From NCBI RefSeq assembly GCF_014529705.1, contig NZ_JAANIH010000019.1:1-64000 (forward strand): a DNA stretch of 64,000 bases. The letters are read 5' to 3'. This document shows, in pieces, positions 1 to 8,721 of this stretch. The translations under genes were made by a program, and so were the position numbers. The notes below the pieces were generated by a model. That model saw only the letters and a list, made by a program, of their open reading frames with translations. It was not told where the DNA came from and searched no databases. Every line of letters begins with the position of its first letter. Position 1 is the stretch's first letter. This DNA is from Bradyrhizobium campsiandrae (lineage in GTDB: Bacteria > Pseudomonadota > Alphaproteobacteria > Rhizobiales > Xanthobacteraceae).

Positions 1-25
1 CGAAGATTCCTGCGGAGGTGATGCC

Positions 26-127
26 ATGATCAGTCTGAAATCGCTGCAGCGCGCGGTGTTGCCGGGCATGTTCGTACTTGCACTGCTTGGCTCCGTGGCC
101 CAGGCACAGCAATCCTACAAGACGCCG
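26..127 (+). pseudogene. DUF2950-type secreted protein, N-terminal fragment
   Basis: An ATG preceded by GGAGGTG opens a typical signal peptide (hydrophobic core, then VAQAQQ) and continues as QSYKTP. That is how DUF2950 proteins of this group begin, as far as I can recall. After about residue 34 the reading changes to Arg-rich nonsense, which is antisense of the DUF3300 remnant. The open frame to 427 is therefore not a real protein. The break lies at or just before a perfect 12-bp GC palindrome at 131-142. DUF2950 and DUF3300 genes are usually same-strand neighbours, but here the fragments face each other. The family call rests on a short stretch and is tentative. Confidence 0.45.
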
Positions 128-139
128 ATGCCGCGGCCG

Positions 140-850
140 CGGAGCGACCGGATGAGACGTTCATCGCGCCACCGCGATTGCCGCTGCCGCCGCGGTTGGC
201 AGCACTGCCACCGGCGCGGTTTGCGGCCTTGGCGCGATCGCCGCCGCCCTTGGCAGCAGCCTTCGCCCGATCGCCACCAGCTTTTGCACCACTCTTGGCG
301 CGATCGGCAGTACCCGCACGATCGCCCCGATCGCCGGCACGGTCACCAGCACGATCTCCGGCCCTGTCGCCAGCCCGGTCTCCAGGTCCGCCACGATCAC
401 CAGTGCGGTCGCCCGCACCCTGATTAGGTCGCAGCACCTGGTTGCCCTCACGGCCGCGGAAGTCCATCCGGTCCGATGCCCCCGCCTTCAGATTGTTATT
501 GCCGAAGCGCTGCTGAACGTTGGTGTTGCTGTAGCGCACGCCTTGCCGATGCGCCGGATTGTGCTGCCAGCCGTTGCCGATGTTCGTGGTCCGGTGATTG
601 ACGTAGACGTTGCGGTTGCCCCAATTGCAGCCGCCGCCCCAGTAATTGCCCCAGCGTCCGATCGCCCAGGCCGTGCCAAACGCGATACCGGCGGCAACCA
701 CTCCGGCACCGAGATAGGACGGATAGCCCCAATAGTACGGCGGATATTCCGCATAAGGCCAGCTGCCGTAGACGGTGGCCGGGTCGTAATACGGCACATA
801 CATTGCTGCGGGATCCGCCTGCTGGATCACGACGACCTGCTTGCCTTCCT
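140..850 (-). pseudogene. DUF3300 family protein, truncated at both ends
   Basis: The minus-strand frame carries the DUF3300 core GKQVVVIQQADP, then VPYYDPATVYGSWPY, a Gly/Ala hydrophobic stretch, an Asn/Gly-rich region and a low-complexity tail of repeated GDRA tetrapeptides. The N-terminal third of the family, with its signal peptide, is missing. The first residues of the open frame (850-899) are antisense of the ClC fragment next door, so the start at 899 is an artefact. The C-terminus runs into the antisense of the DUF2950 fragment near 140. I read it as a fragment trapped between two rearrangement points and probably not expressed. Confidence 0.7.
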
Positions 851-852
851 GA

Positions 853-1359
853 GCATGCGGCCTCGGCGTATCCCTGTGCGGACTCGCCTCCGGCGACATG
901 ATCTACGGGACGGGATATGCCCAGGTGAAGTCAGCCCTAGAGACCGACATTCCGCTTCCGTGGGATTTCGGCATGTTCAAACTCGCCGCCACCGCGCTGT
1001 CTGCGATTTCAGGCATTCCGGGCGGAATCTTCGCACCGTCCCTGGCCGTGGGCGCCGGCATCGGCACCAATATCGCGCATCTGTTTCCGGGTGCGCCTCT
1101 CGGCGCTTTCATGCTGCTCGGGATGGTCTCCTACTTCGCCGGAGTCGTGCAGGCTCCTATCACGGCCTTCGTCATCGTGACCGAGATGACAAACAATCAC
1201 GCCATGGTGGTGCCCTTGATGGCTTCCGCATTGATCGCCCAGGCAACTTCGCGCCTCCTCTGCCCCGAGGGCATCTACCACGCCCTCGCAAAGGGTTTCC
1301 TGCGCGCTCACACGCCGGATGCGCCGGCGCAGCAGTTGTCCGGACCTGAACGTTCCTGA
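853..1359 (+). pseudogene. ClC-type chloride channel, C-terminal fragment
   Basis: The frame encodes the last third of a ClC channel/antiporter. It has a YGTGYAQVKSAL segment, the conserved GGIFAPSLAVGAGIG ion-pore motif, then AGVVQAPITAFVIVTEMT and a short cytoplasmic tail without CBS domains. A complete ClC has about 420-450 residues before any CBS domain; only about 165 remain. Homology can be read back from the nominal ATG at 898 to about 853, where the frame meets a stop and the DUF3300 sequence begins. There is no plausible ribosome site at 898. It is a relic created by the same junction that truncated DUF3300. Confidence 0.8.
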
Positions 1360-1374
1360 TAGTACGCTGCAGTT

Positions 1375-1869
1375 CTATTCGCGCAGCCGCGTCACGGCCT
1401 GCGGCAGCGACGTCAGCAACAGCACGGTGCAGACGCAAAGTAGCACGATGTCCTTGAATAGGAATTCGCCCGCGAGATTCCACGCCATTGGGTCGGTCGA
1501 GAGGCTCCATTTGACGACTCCTGGAGTCGTGAAGAAGAACGACCACGTCACGGCGAACGTCACCACGCCCATGAACGACCCCAGCGCCGACAGGATCGGG
1601 TTGAAAGCGCCGGCAGCCAGCAGGGCCGCGATTACAAATTCGGTAACGCCGAGAAAATAGGCCTCGCCCCTCAATCCGAAGATCGACAGCCACGAGACGA
1701 ACGGACTGCTGCTGATGAATTGCGCGATTCCTTGAGCTGATTGCAAAGTGAATTTCTGCATGCCGAACGACACGAAAATCACGACCATCACCCAACGCAG
1801 GATCGCCAAGGGCCGATAAGACCCTGCTCCAGCTTCTGCAATATTGAACGTTTTCACCAGCTCTCTCAT
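1375..1869 (-). CDS. DUF417 family inner-membrane protein
   Basis: A protein of 164 residues starting MRELVKTFN, chosen because a TGAGG ribosome site precedes ATG 1869. The open frame continues to 2235 but the extra part looks non-coding. It has about four hydrophobic segments and the FGMQKFT and SPFVSWLSIFGLRGEAYFLG motifs of the DUF417 (YkgB) family. The family's biochemical role is unknown; members are linked to oxidative or chlorine stress operons in enterobacteria. It is transcribed away from the ABM gene at 2075, leaving a 205-bp divergent promoter region. Confidence 0.85.
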   Translation of the reverse strand: MRELVKTFNIAEAGAGSYRPLAILRWVMVVIFVSFGMQKFTLQSAQGIAQFISSSPFVSWLSIFGLRGEAYFLGVTEFVIAALLAAGAFNPILSALGSFMGVVTFAVTWSFFFTTPGVVKWSLSTDPMAWNLAGEFLFKDIVLLCVCTVLLLTSLPQAVTRLRE

Positions 1870-2074
1870 ATGACGGACCTCAGGTGCGGATGCTGGCTGT
1901 ACGTCGATCCCTCGTGGCTTGTTACGCGGGCCCCGAGGCGCTCCGTTCACGACCACGTGGGCGAGCGTTGAACGCAAAATCGTGAACGGCGCGGGAATTA
2001 TTTGCGACGCGGCGTAATAGTGCCCCTCGCAGCCTCGAATATCGTCGAGGGGCAGAATTGAACGCGGAGGACCC

Positions 2075-2395
2075 ATGCTCGGGGAGATGATCGTCATTGG
2101 GGATCTGAAGCTGCGCGACGGTGCGTCGGGCGACGAGTACGATCGCTTGGGCGAGCGCATGTATGGATTGGTCAGCAGCCTTCCGGGGTTCCTGTCGGTC
2201 AAATCATTCAAGGCTGACGACGGCGAGGAGATCACCCTTTTTCGTTTTGCCTCGGAAGAATCGCTCGAGCGATGGCGGACCCATCCCGATCATATCGAGG
2301 CCATGAGACGCGGGCATGTCGAATTCTATGCAAGCGGCTTCCTTCAGATCTGTAAGGTCGTGCGCGAGGTTGGGCCTTTCAAGCACTCAGATTGA
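2075..2395 (+). CDS. Antibiotic biosynthesis monooxygenase (ABM)-fold protein
   Basis: A small cytoplasmic protein of 106 residues. The ABM/dimeric ferredoxin-like fold is suggested by MIVIGDLKLRDG as the first strand, a central GFLSVKSF and DGEEITLFRFASEESLERWRTHPDH, the typical strand-helix passage. The RBS GGAGG lies a few bases before ATG 2075. Such proteins are small dimeric oxygenases or heme/quinone-handling enzymes; the substrate cannot be told from sequence. It is divergent from DUF417. The adjoining cyclase gene is convergent, so this is a single-gene unit. Confidence 0.75.
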   Translation: MLGEMIVIGDLKLRDGASGDEYDRLGERMYGLVSSLPGFLSVKSFKADDGEEITLFRFASEESLERWRTHPDHIEAMRRGHVEFYASGFLQICKVVREVGPFKHSD

Positions 2396-2457
2396 GAGGC
2401 GGCGTTGGATGTGCAGCCGGAACATCGTCATCCCGAGCTTTCCCCAAAAGCACGGTC

Positions 2458-4554
2458 CTACTTCGTGTTCAGCGCAGCGACCGGCCGCCACGTCGCATCG
2501 CTGCCGACCTGTAACAAGTGAAGGCAGCGCTCCCGGATGATAAAGGCCGGTCGATCATTAGCACGCACAACCAACACTGCATTGAAGTCGGCGGCCGCGC
2601 CCTCAAAGTCGCGCGCGCGATACTTTGCGAGGCCGCGCTGATAGCTTGCGATCCAGCCTACGGCCTCGTGCGCTAAATCCACCCGGTCCGCCAGCCCTAT
2701 CAATTCGTGGACGGCGACGCCTTCCTCGCGGCCGTAAACCGCAATGCTGTCGATCTCCCTCGTGACGATGGCGCCGCGCGCAAGGCGCTCGGTCTCCTCA
2801 CCGATCAGAATTTGCGTGCCGTAGCTCTTGTTTGCGCCTTCCAAACGGCTCGCCACGTTCACGGCGTCGCCAATCACGGTGTAGTTGAGGCGCAGCTCGG
2901 AGCCGATATTGCCCACCAGCATATGACCGGAGTTGACTCCGATGCGAATCTGCAGCGGCTGGCCGAGATCGTCGACCAGACCGGACTCATCAATGGCGCG
3001 CCGGATAGCGAGGGCGGCACGGCAGCAACGTTCGGCATGATCCGCTTGCGGCTGCGGGGCTCCCCAAAAGGCCATCACGGCGTCGCCAATGAACTTGTCG
3101 ATCGTACCTCCATTGGCAACGACGACTTCCGAGACCAGGTCGAGATAGCGCGAGAGCAGCGGCACGAGCCGGTCGCCCATGCGCTCGGACAGACCGGTGA
3201 AACCCGCGATGTCGACAAACATCACGCTCAACTCCTGGATCGCGCCGCCCGGCTTCGCCTGGACGCCCTGGCGCAGCAGGGCGCGGACGAGGTCGGCGGG
3301 GATGAACTTGCGGAAGGCCGAGAGGCCCGCGGCCATCTCCGCAATCGCGCCCGACAGGCTCGCAATCTCCTTCACCCTGGAGGGATGACGGCGCACCTGC
3401 TCCAGCGCAAAGGTCTCGACGTGGCGGATCTCACCGACGACGCGGGAGAGCGGCGCCGCGATCACCTTGCGTGCCAGCAGCGCGGAAGCCAGCGCCGCGA
3501 GCAGCGCACCGACGGCTAGTCCCACAATCAGGCGCCGCAGCGTGGTCTCGACCGGGCCAAGAAACTCGGCCTCCGGGATAATTGTCGCAAGCCGCCAGCC
3601 CGGAAACGGCAACGGCGTCAGCGCGACTTCATAGGCCGCACCGCCAGAGCTCAGTCTGCCGCGCCAGGCATCCTGATCGGTACTCGCTTTGGCCAGCGCC
3701 ATCTGCGCAAGTGGCAGCAGCTTCCGGTCGCCCTGTGCGGGATGGAGCTCATCCGCTTCCTTGTCGGGCGCAGCCACGAGCTCGCCGTTGCCGTCAAAAA
3801 CGTAGGCTGTTCCAGTGCGTCCGACTTCGAGCTGGGCGAGGAACCGCGAAAGGCGGGCATATTCGATGATGATGGCAAGGACACCCTGCCGCTCCTGATA
3901 GACGTCGATCGGACCAGCGAAGGCGATCGACGGGCGCTCTCCGATCGGATGGTCGGTCACCTTGAACCAGCTGGGGTCCTCGGCCTTGATGCCGGTCTTG
4001 AACCAGGTGCGATCGGCGACGCGAAAATCGGTCGGCTCGAAGCGGCGGTTGGCGAATTCGATGTCGCCGGGCACCACGTCATATTCGTCGACCCGCCGCT
4101 GTCCGGCGTGATCGGTGAGCGATATCTCCATCATCTCCAGCCGGCCGTCGCCGAGCTTGTGGGCAGCAAAGAACGCGCCGTCAGGCCAGCCGAAGGCGAC
4201 CCAAGATATCGTGGCCTGCGATTGCAGCTGCGACAGGAAGACGAATTCGCGCTTGTCGGCCTCGCGGGTGTCGAGCACGTTCTGCAGGAAGAGGGTACGG
4301 ATGGCGGTGTGGGCCGCGCGCGCTTCGTCGACGATCGCCGCGACCTCCTTGCGGACGGCGGCTACGATCTGCTCGTTGATGGTCGCTGCCAATTGCCGGC
4401 TGGTCGCCTCCGCCGTGCGCCACCACAGAAGGCTGGACAGCGCGGCCGTCAGGAGGATCGCAGTCAGGACCAGCGCCGAGACGGCGAGACGGATGCTGAC
4501 CGTCAGCCGCCTGACTGCTTGGCCTGATGCAATGCGTCCGGGGCTGGCGGTCAT
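2458..4554 (-). CDS. Membrane-bound class III adenylate cyclase with extracytoplasmic sensor domain
   Basis: A protein of 698 residues. One transmembrane helix lies near residues 20-45, a Cache-like periplasmic region at about 50-330 and a second helix at about 335-360. A HAMP-like linker follows, then a class III nucleotide cyclase domain from about 430 to 610. Metal-binding Asp residues are seen in FVDIAGFTGLSERMGD and in GGTIDKFIGDAVMAFWG. The Lys of IDKF and the Thr of NYTVIGDAVNVASRLE fit adenylate rather than guanylate specificity. The C-terminus (about 620-698) looks like a short TPR-type helical tail. It should make cAMP in response to an extracellular or periplasmic signal. It stands alone, convergent with the ABM gene. 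Bradyrhizobia carry many such cyclases. Confidence 0.88.
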   Translation of the reverse strand: MTASPGRIASGQAVRRLTVSIRLAVSALVLTAILLTAALSSLLWWRTAEATSRQLAATINEQIVAAVRKEVAAIVDEARAAHTAIRTLFLQNVLDTREADKREFVFLSQLQSQATISWVAFGWPDGAFFAAHKLGDGRLEMMEISLTDHAGQRRVDEYDVVPGDIEFANRRFEPTDFRVADRTWFKTGIKAEDPSWFKVTDHPIGERPSIAFAGPIDVYQERQGVLAIIIEYARLSRFLAQLEVGRTGTAYVFDGNGELVAAPDKEADELHPAQGDRKLLPLAQMALAKASTDQDAWRGRLSSGGAAYEVALTPLPFPGWRLATIIPEAEFLGPVETTLRRLIVGLAVGALLAALASALLARKVIAAPLSRVVGEIRHVETFALEQVRRHPSRVKEIASLSGAIAEMAAGLSAFRKFIPADLVRALLRQGVQAKPGGAIQELSVMFVDIAGFTGLSERMGDRLVPLLSRYLDLVSEVVVANGGTIDKFIGDAVMAFWGAPQPQADHAERCCRAALAIRRAIDESGLVDDLGQPLQIRIGVNSGHMLVGNIGSELRLNYTVIGDAVNVASRLEGANKSYGTQILIGEETERLARGAIVTREIDSIAVYGREEGVAVHELIGLADRVDLAHEAVGWIASYQRGLAKYRARDFEGAAADFNAVLVVRANDRPAFIIRERCLHLLQVGSDATWRPVAALNTK

Positions 4555-4850
4555 GACGGGGTCCGACGGGTTGACGAGACTGCTTGGTATCTTTGTACGC
4601 AGGCCCGCAGCCGTTCGTTACGTCTCGCAAATGTCGAGCCCTCAGGCCAATGCCCGCCGGCTAACGAGTCCATAGGGACAAGGCATTGGCGTTATCGCCC
4701 CGGCGCGCCGCTAATCGGCCCAAGCGCACGGCGTCGTGCGCGTCACCCAACGGTCTCACCAACTCGTGAGCGGCTCAGCCAGTAACGGCCGGCCGTGGCG
4801 GGGCGAACGAGACGAAGCGGGCATCGCCCGAACCAACAGGAGAAAATTCA

Positions 4851-5156
4851 ATGTCTGCCAAGACTGCTATCAGTTCGCTCGTCCTCGCCGGCGCCGTGTC
4901 CACCGCGCTCGCCACGCTGGCCATGGCCGGTCCCCTGACCAAGGCCGAGGCCGATGCGGCCATCGCCGCCAAGAAGGAGAAATGCTTTGGCGTTGCGCTG
5001 AAGGGCCAGAACGATTGCGCCGCCGGCCCGGGCACGACCTGCCAGGGGACCTCGACCGTCGATTTCCAGGGCAATGCCTGGAAGTTCGTCCAGGGTGGCA
5101 CCTGCGCCAACATCGAGCTGCCCGGCGGCAAGCACGGTTCGCTCAAGCCGGTCTGA
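4851..5156 (+). CDS. bufA1: Bufferin-type precursor peptide (DUF2282, BufA1-like)
   Basis: A protein of 101 residues with a signal peptide (cut expected after about residue 26, ALATLAMA) and an exported part holding four cysteines, C45, C56, C64 and C85. The contexts KEKCFGVALKGQNDC, GTTCQGT and GGTCANIELPGG are the DUF2282 signature. In recently described bufferins, cysteines of such peptides are turned into thiooxazole groups by a DUF692 enzyme, and the product binds copper in the periplasm. The RBS AGGAG precedes ATG 4851. It is the first gene of a four-gene unit. The copper role is knowledge of the family, not shown by this sequence. Confidence 0.85.
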   Translation: MSAKTAISSLVLAGAVSTALATLAMAGPLTKAEADAAIAAKKEKCFGVALKGQNDCAAGPGTTCQGTSTVDFQGNAWKFVQGGTCANIELPGGKHGSLKPV

Positions 5157-5195
5157 CACGAGCAGCAATCGAAACACGCAGCGCGGAGGAGCGAC

Positions 5196-6104
5196 ATGGA
5201 CGCAGAGATCAGGCCCCGAACATCTGCGGCCATTCCCCTCCGCTTCTCCTTGCCCATCGGCGGGGTCGCCGGGACGAGCTTCAAGCCCGAGTACCTTGCG
5301 GCGATCCTCGACGAGGGCCCGCAGCGCGGCTTCTTCGAAGTTCATGCCGAGAATTACATGGGCGCGGGCGGACCGCCGCATCGGATGTTGGAGCGGCTGC
5401 GCCGCGATTATCCGCTCTCGCTACACGGCGTCTGCATGTCGATCGGGGGACCTGCGCCGCTGGACCGTGCGCATCTCGCACGCTTCCGCGGCCTCGTCGC
5501 GCGCTACCAGCCCGCGCTGGTGTCCGAGCACCTGGCCTGGTCGACGCATGAGACCAGCTTCTTCAACGACCTCCTGCCTCTGCCCTACACGGAAGCGACG
5601 CTCGCGCGCGTCTGCGACCACATCGACGAGGTGCAGGAGGTGATCCGGCGCCCGCTCCTGCTGGAAAATCCCTCGACCTATGTGAGCTTCCGCAACTCCA
5701 CCATGAGCGAGGCCGATTTCATCCGCGCTGTTGCCGAGCGCACCGGCTGCGGCCTGTTGCTGGACGTCAACAACGTCTTCGTGTCCGCGACCAATCACGG
5801 CTTCTCCGCACTGCAATATCTCGCCGATTTCCCGCTGACGCGCGTCGGCGAGATCCATCTGGCGGGCCATGCCGAGCAGAGCGACGACGAGGGCGAGCTG
5901 CTCTTGATCGACAGCCATGACGGCCCGGTCGCGGACGCCGTGTGGAAGCTGTTCGAGATCGTCATCGCACGCCGCGGGCCGGTGCCGACGCTGGTCGAAT
6001 GGGACAGCAACATCCCGGATTGGCCTGTGCTGAAGGCCGAAGCCGCCGCCGCGCAGGCGATCCTCAATCGTGGCTGCGCGATGGAGGACCGCCATGCAGC
6101 CTGA
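5196..6104 (+). CDS. bufB1: DUF692 multinuclear non-heme iron oxidase, bufferin-modifying
   Basis: A protein of 302 residues with a TIM-barrel MNIO fold. Conserved His/Asp/Glu motifs in order are FEVHAENYMG, YPLSLHGVCMSIGG, VSEHLAW, LLENPSTYV, LLLDVNNVFVSATNHG, GEIHLAGHAE, IDSHDGPV and LVEWDSNIP. Together they supply the ligands for two or three iron ions in MbnB-type enzymes. The expected task is oxidative rearrangement of cysteines in the peptide encoded 39 bp upstream. The RBS is GGAGGA just before ATG 5196. The 3' end overlaps the next gene by 11 bp, which points to translational coupling. Confidence 0.9.
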   Translation: MDAEIRPRTSAAIPLRFSLPIGGVAGTSFKPEYLAAILDEGPQRGFFEVHAENYMGAGGPPHRMLERLRRDYPLSLHGVCMSIGGPAPLDRAHLARFRGLVARYQPALVSEHLAWSTHETSFFNDLLPLPYTEATLARVCDHIDEVQEVIRRPLLLENPSTYVSFRNSTMSEADFIRAVAERTGCGLLLDVNNVFVSATNHGFSALQYLADFPLTRVGEIHLAGHAEQSDDEGELLLIDSHDGPVADAVWKLFEIVIARRGPVPTLVEWDSNIPDWPVLKAEAAAAQAILNRGCAMEDRHAA

Positions 6105-6876
6105 GGCCCACACCTCTTACGCGGCTGCTTTTGCGCCGCCGCTGCTCGATCCCGACGGCGACGTCCCTGCCGCCGTGACTGGCCCGAACGGCAAGTCGGC
6201 GGTGAAGCGCTACGACGTCTACCGCAACAACGTCACGGTCAGCCTGATCGAGGCACTCGCGGCGATCTATCCGGCGGTACAGCGCCTCACCGGGCCGGAC
6301 TTCTTCCGCGCCATGGCGCGGTTCCATATCCGGGAAACGCCGCCGACCTCGCCCCTGCTGTTTGACTATGGCCGCGACTTTCCCGGCTTCATCGCCCGCT
6401 ATGAGCACGCCCGGTCGTTGCCATGGCTCGCCGACGTCGCGCGGATCGAGCGAGCTTGGCTCGACGCCTATCACGCCGCAGATCACCCGCCGCTCTCGCC
6501 GACCGCGCTCGCGGCGGTCGCACCCGATCGTCTGGCGAACCTTGTCTTCACCGTACATCCCGCGACGCGCGTGGTGCGATCGTCATTCGCGGCGGTGACC
6601 ATTTTTGCCGCCAACCGCATCGGCGAGTCCTCCGACCGCATCGACGCATCGACGCCCGAAGACGCGCTGATCACGCGGCCGGAGTTCGACGTCGTCGTGC
6701 AACGGCTCCCGCCCGGCGGCGCGGTCTTCCTGACCTGCCTGATGTCGGGATGCACACTCGCCGAGGCCGCCGCCGCGGCCACTGAAGCTTCGCAAGACTT
6801 CGAACTCGCCACCAACATCGCCGGCCTGATCGAGGCGGGCGCCTTCACCTCGCTGAGGCCCGGAGACCAAAAATGA
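6094..6876 (+). CDS. bufC1: DUF2063 protein, bufferin operon partner (BufC-like)
   Basis: A protein of 260 residues. I chose ATG 6094 (MQPEAHTSY) over 6070 because GGAGG sits 8 bases before it. The N-terminal half is the DUF2063 helical domain: YRNNVTVSLIEALAAIYPAVQRLTG, then FFRAMARFHIRETPPTSPLLFDYG. In MbnC-like partners this domain holds the precursor peptide for the DUF692 enzyme; database names that call it DNA-binding are probably misleading. The C-terminal half (FDVVVQRLPPGGAVF and onward) has a winged-helix-like pattern. It sits between the oxidase and DoxX genes, overlapping both (11 and 4 bp). Confidence 0.85.
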   Translation: MQPEAHTSYAAAFAPPLLDPDGDVPAAVTGPNGKSAVKRYDVYRNNVTVSLIEALAAIYPAVQRLTGPDFFRAMARFHIRETPPTSPLLFDYGRDFPGFIARYEHARSLPWLADVARIERAWLDAYHAADHPPLSPTALAAVAPDRLANLVFTVHPATRVVRSSFAAVTIFAANRIGESSDRIDASTPEDALITRPEFDVVVQRLPPGGAVFLTCLMSGCTLAEAAAAATEASQDFELATNIAGLIEAGAFTSLRPGDQK

Positions 6877-7385
6877 TCACGGAAGAACGCATCGCGCCCG
6901 CGGGCAATCTGCCCTCCTTCGCCCTGCTCGCCGACAAGGCCAATCATCTCATCCAGACGATCGCGACGCCATCTCTGGTGCAGCTCGTTGTTCGCGTGGC
7001 GCTGGCCGTGCCGTTCTGGCGCTCCGGCATCCTCAAATGGAATGGCTTCCTCAAACTGAGCGATACCGCCGTCGCATTATTCAGCGACGAATTCATGCTA
7101 CATCTTCCAGGCGGGCCATACCATTTCCCGGTCCCGACTGCGATGGCGTTCCTCTCCGGGTTGGGCGAGGTCTGTTTTCCTGTCCTGCTGATCCTGGGTC
7201 TCGGCACCCGTTTCGCTGGTCTTGGCTTGTTGTTCATGACCGTGATCGTCGAGCTTACGGTGCCGGACGGCTGGCCAATTCATCTCACATGGGCGGCCAT
7301 GGCGCTGAGCATTATGTGCTGGGGTCCCGGGCGTTTCTCCATTGACCATTTTGCAGGTCGGCTCGTCCAAACGTCAGACGAGTAG
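6873..7385 (+). CDS. DoxX family membrane protein of the bufferin operon
   Basis: A protein of 170 residues with four predicted membrane helices. The DoxX pattern is seen in RVALAVPFWRSGILKWNGF, PFPTAMAFLSGLGEVCFPVLLILGL-like and GLGLLFMTVIVELTVP segments. It overlaps the DUF2063 gene by ATGA, so it is translationally coupled. DoxX proteins often end DUF2282-DUF692-DUF2063 operons, where they are assumed to act in membrane electron transfer, perhaps for oxidase recycling; this is not proven. A LysR gene follows after 28 bp on the same strand. Confidence 0.85.
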   Translation: MITEERIAPAGNLPSFALLADKANHLIQTIATPSLVQLVVRVALAVPFWRSGILKWNGFLKLSDTAVALFSDEFMLHLPGGPYHFPVPTAMAFLSGLGEVCFPVLLILGLGTRFAGLGLLFMTVIVELTVPDGWPIHLTWAAMALSIMCWGPGRFSIDHFAGRLVQTSDE

Positions 7386-7413
7386 TGTCGAGCTAGTTGA
7401 GCGAGGACGCCTT

Positions 7414-8367
7414 ATGGAGATGCAACAAATTCGCTATTTCATAGCGCTCGTCGAGCACTCGAATTTCACGCGAGCCGCTGATGCATGCAATGTCACGCAA
7501 CCTTCTCTTACGCGGGCCATTAAGCAGCTCGAGCATGAGTTCGGAGGACAACTGTTCCATCGAGAGCGGCCCAACGTTCGGCCCACGGATCTTGCTCAGA
7601 TTGTCATGCCGCATCTCAAGCAAGTATATGAGGAGGCGCACAACGCTCGTCGCATTGCGGAGGCCTTTGCGACTGAAAAGAAATTTAAGTTGCGCCTCGG
7701 CGTCATGTGCACGATCGCTCCAACTCTTCTGATCGAGCTGCTAAACTCAGTCAAGGAGCGGGACACCCGGCTGGAAGTCGAGATTAGAGATTCGAGCGCA
7801 CGGAAGCTCGACGAAGAGTTGCTTGAGGGCTCGCTCGACATCGCGATCTATTGCATCCCGGGGGAGACACCCAATCCTCGGCTACACACAATGCCTCTCT
7901 TCCGTGAACAGATGATGATAGTGCTCCCTCCCCATCATCCGTTGGGTGGCAGGACCGCGATCCAGCTGAGGGACCTCCACAGGCAGCGATACCTCAATCG
8001 AAGTAGTTGTGAATTTAACGGGTATGCGGACAAATTCTTTGAAGCTCAAGGTGTTGAGATCGAGACCGTTTACCGCAGCGATCGCGACGACTGGATTCAG
8101 GCACTCGTAAGGTCGGGGCTAGGTTTCGGATTCATGCCAGAATATACGGTCACTGATCCGGCCGTGGTTACGCGGCCTACGATGGCCCCAGAATTCTGGC
8201 GCGACGTGAATCTGGTGACAGTTCGCGGGCGCCGACATACACCGGCAGTGGGCGCCCTGGTCCGTGAAGCCATGCGAGTCACATGGCATGGCAAACCCGC
8301 AATTTCCGTCGCCGAACGCGCCAACCGCACGAAACGCCGACAAGATCTTCCAACCGTTCAAGGTTAG
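7414..8367 (+). CDS. LysR-family transcriptional regulator
   Basis: A protein of 317 residues starting MEMQQIRYFIALVEHSN. ATG 7414 is preceded by GAGGA and gives the standard LysR N-terminus; the longer frame to 7342 overlaps DoxX. The winged HTH spans residues 1-60 (FTRAADACNVTQPSLTRAIKQLE) and is followed by a LysR substrate-binding domain. It is a close paralogue in its HTH of the regulator at 16492 (both contain CNVTQPSLTRAIKQLE), so they may recognise similar operators. Its place 28 bp behind the bufferin operon suggests co-transcription. The A+T content is slightly higher than in the genes before it. The effector is unknown. Confidence 0.88.
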   Translation: MEMQQIRYFIALVEHSNFTRAADACNVTQPSLTRAIKQLEHEFGGQLFHRERPNVRPTDLAQIVMPHLKQVYEEAHNARRIAEAFATEKKFKLRLGVMCTIAPTLLIELLNSVKERDTRLEVEIRDSSARKLDEELLEGSLDIAIYCIPGETPNPRLHTMPLFREQMMIVLPPHHPLGGRTAIQLRDLHRQRYLNRSSCEFNGYADKFFEAQGVEIETVYRSDRDDWIQALVRSGLGFGFMPEYTVTDPAVVTRPTMAPEFWRDVNLVTVRGRRHTPAVGALVREAMRVTWHGKPAISVAERANRTKRRQDLPTVQG

Positions 8368-8721
8368 AGCGGTCACAATCGCGCACACAGCGGCTCATAG
8401 TTGTCCAATGTGGCTTCAAACGGGACCGGTCTTCCTTGGGGTGCTCTGAGTCCAAACCCGCCGCGGATCACGGCAGGCCGCCTTTTCGGCATCTCGGTTA
8501 TCGCGTCCGTTGTGTCGCCTGAGCTTCAATGCATGGCTGCTAACAAACCTATAGAGCCAAGGCATTGGATAGGTTTCTCTGTGCCGGCTATGCAGACCTC
8601 ACACGCAGGATTCGTTTTGTGAGGTCTCGGTAGTGTCCGCTTTCGATATGGAGGCTTCGCTTTTTCGATATTCTTGTTCCACGGCGCGAGCTAAGCTTCT
8701 GGTGGGACAAGGGGGCAAGCA
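8368..8721. other. Intergenic region upstream of opgC pair
   Basis: This 354-bp gap has no convincing gene. It holds a 29-nt motif (8540-8568) similar to one at 4661-4689, a 9-bp hairpin (8595-8626) and probably the promoter of the OpgC genes. Confidence 0.6.
8595..8626 (+). promoter_or_regulatory. Hairpin upstream of first opgC-like gene
   Basis: GACCTCACA (8595-8603) and TGTGAGGTC (8618-8626) form a perfect 9-bp stem with a 14-nt loop, about 95 bp before ATG 8722. No T-run follows, so it may be a leader structure or operator half-sites rather than a terminator. Confidence 0.35.

Noticed and set aside
300..420. Short regular repeats that could suggest a small CRISPR or minisatellite
   Set aside because: They are 12-bp repeats encoding GDRA tetrapeptides in the DUF3300 frame, without spacers.
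26..427. A 133-codon secreted Arg-rich protein
   Set aside because: Only the first 34 residues are credible. The remainder is antisense of the DUF3300 low-complexity tail.
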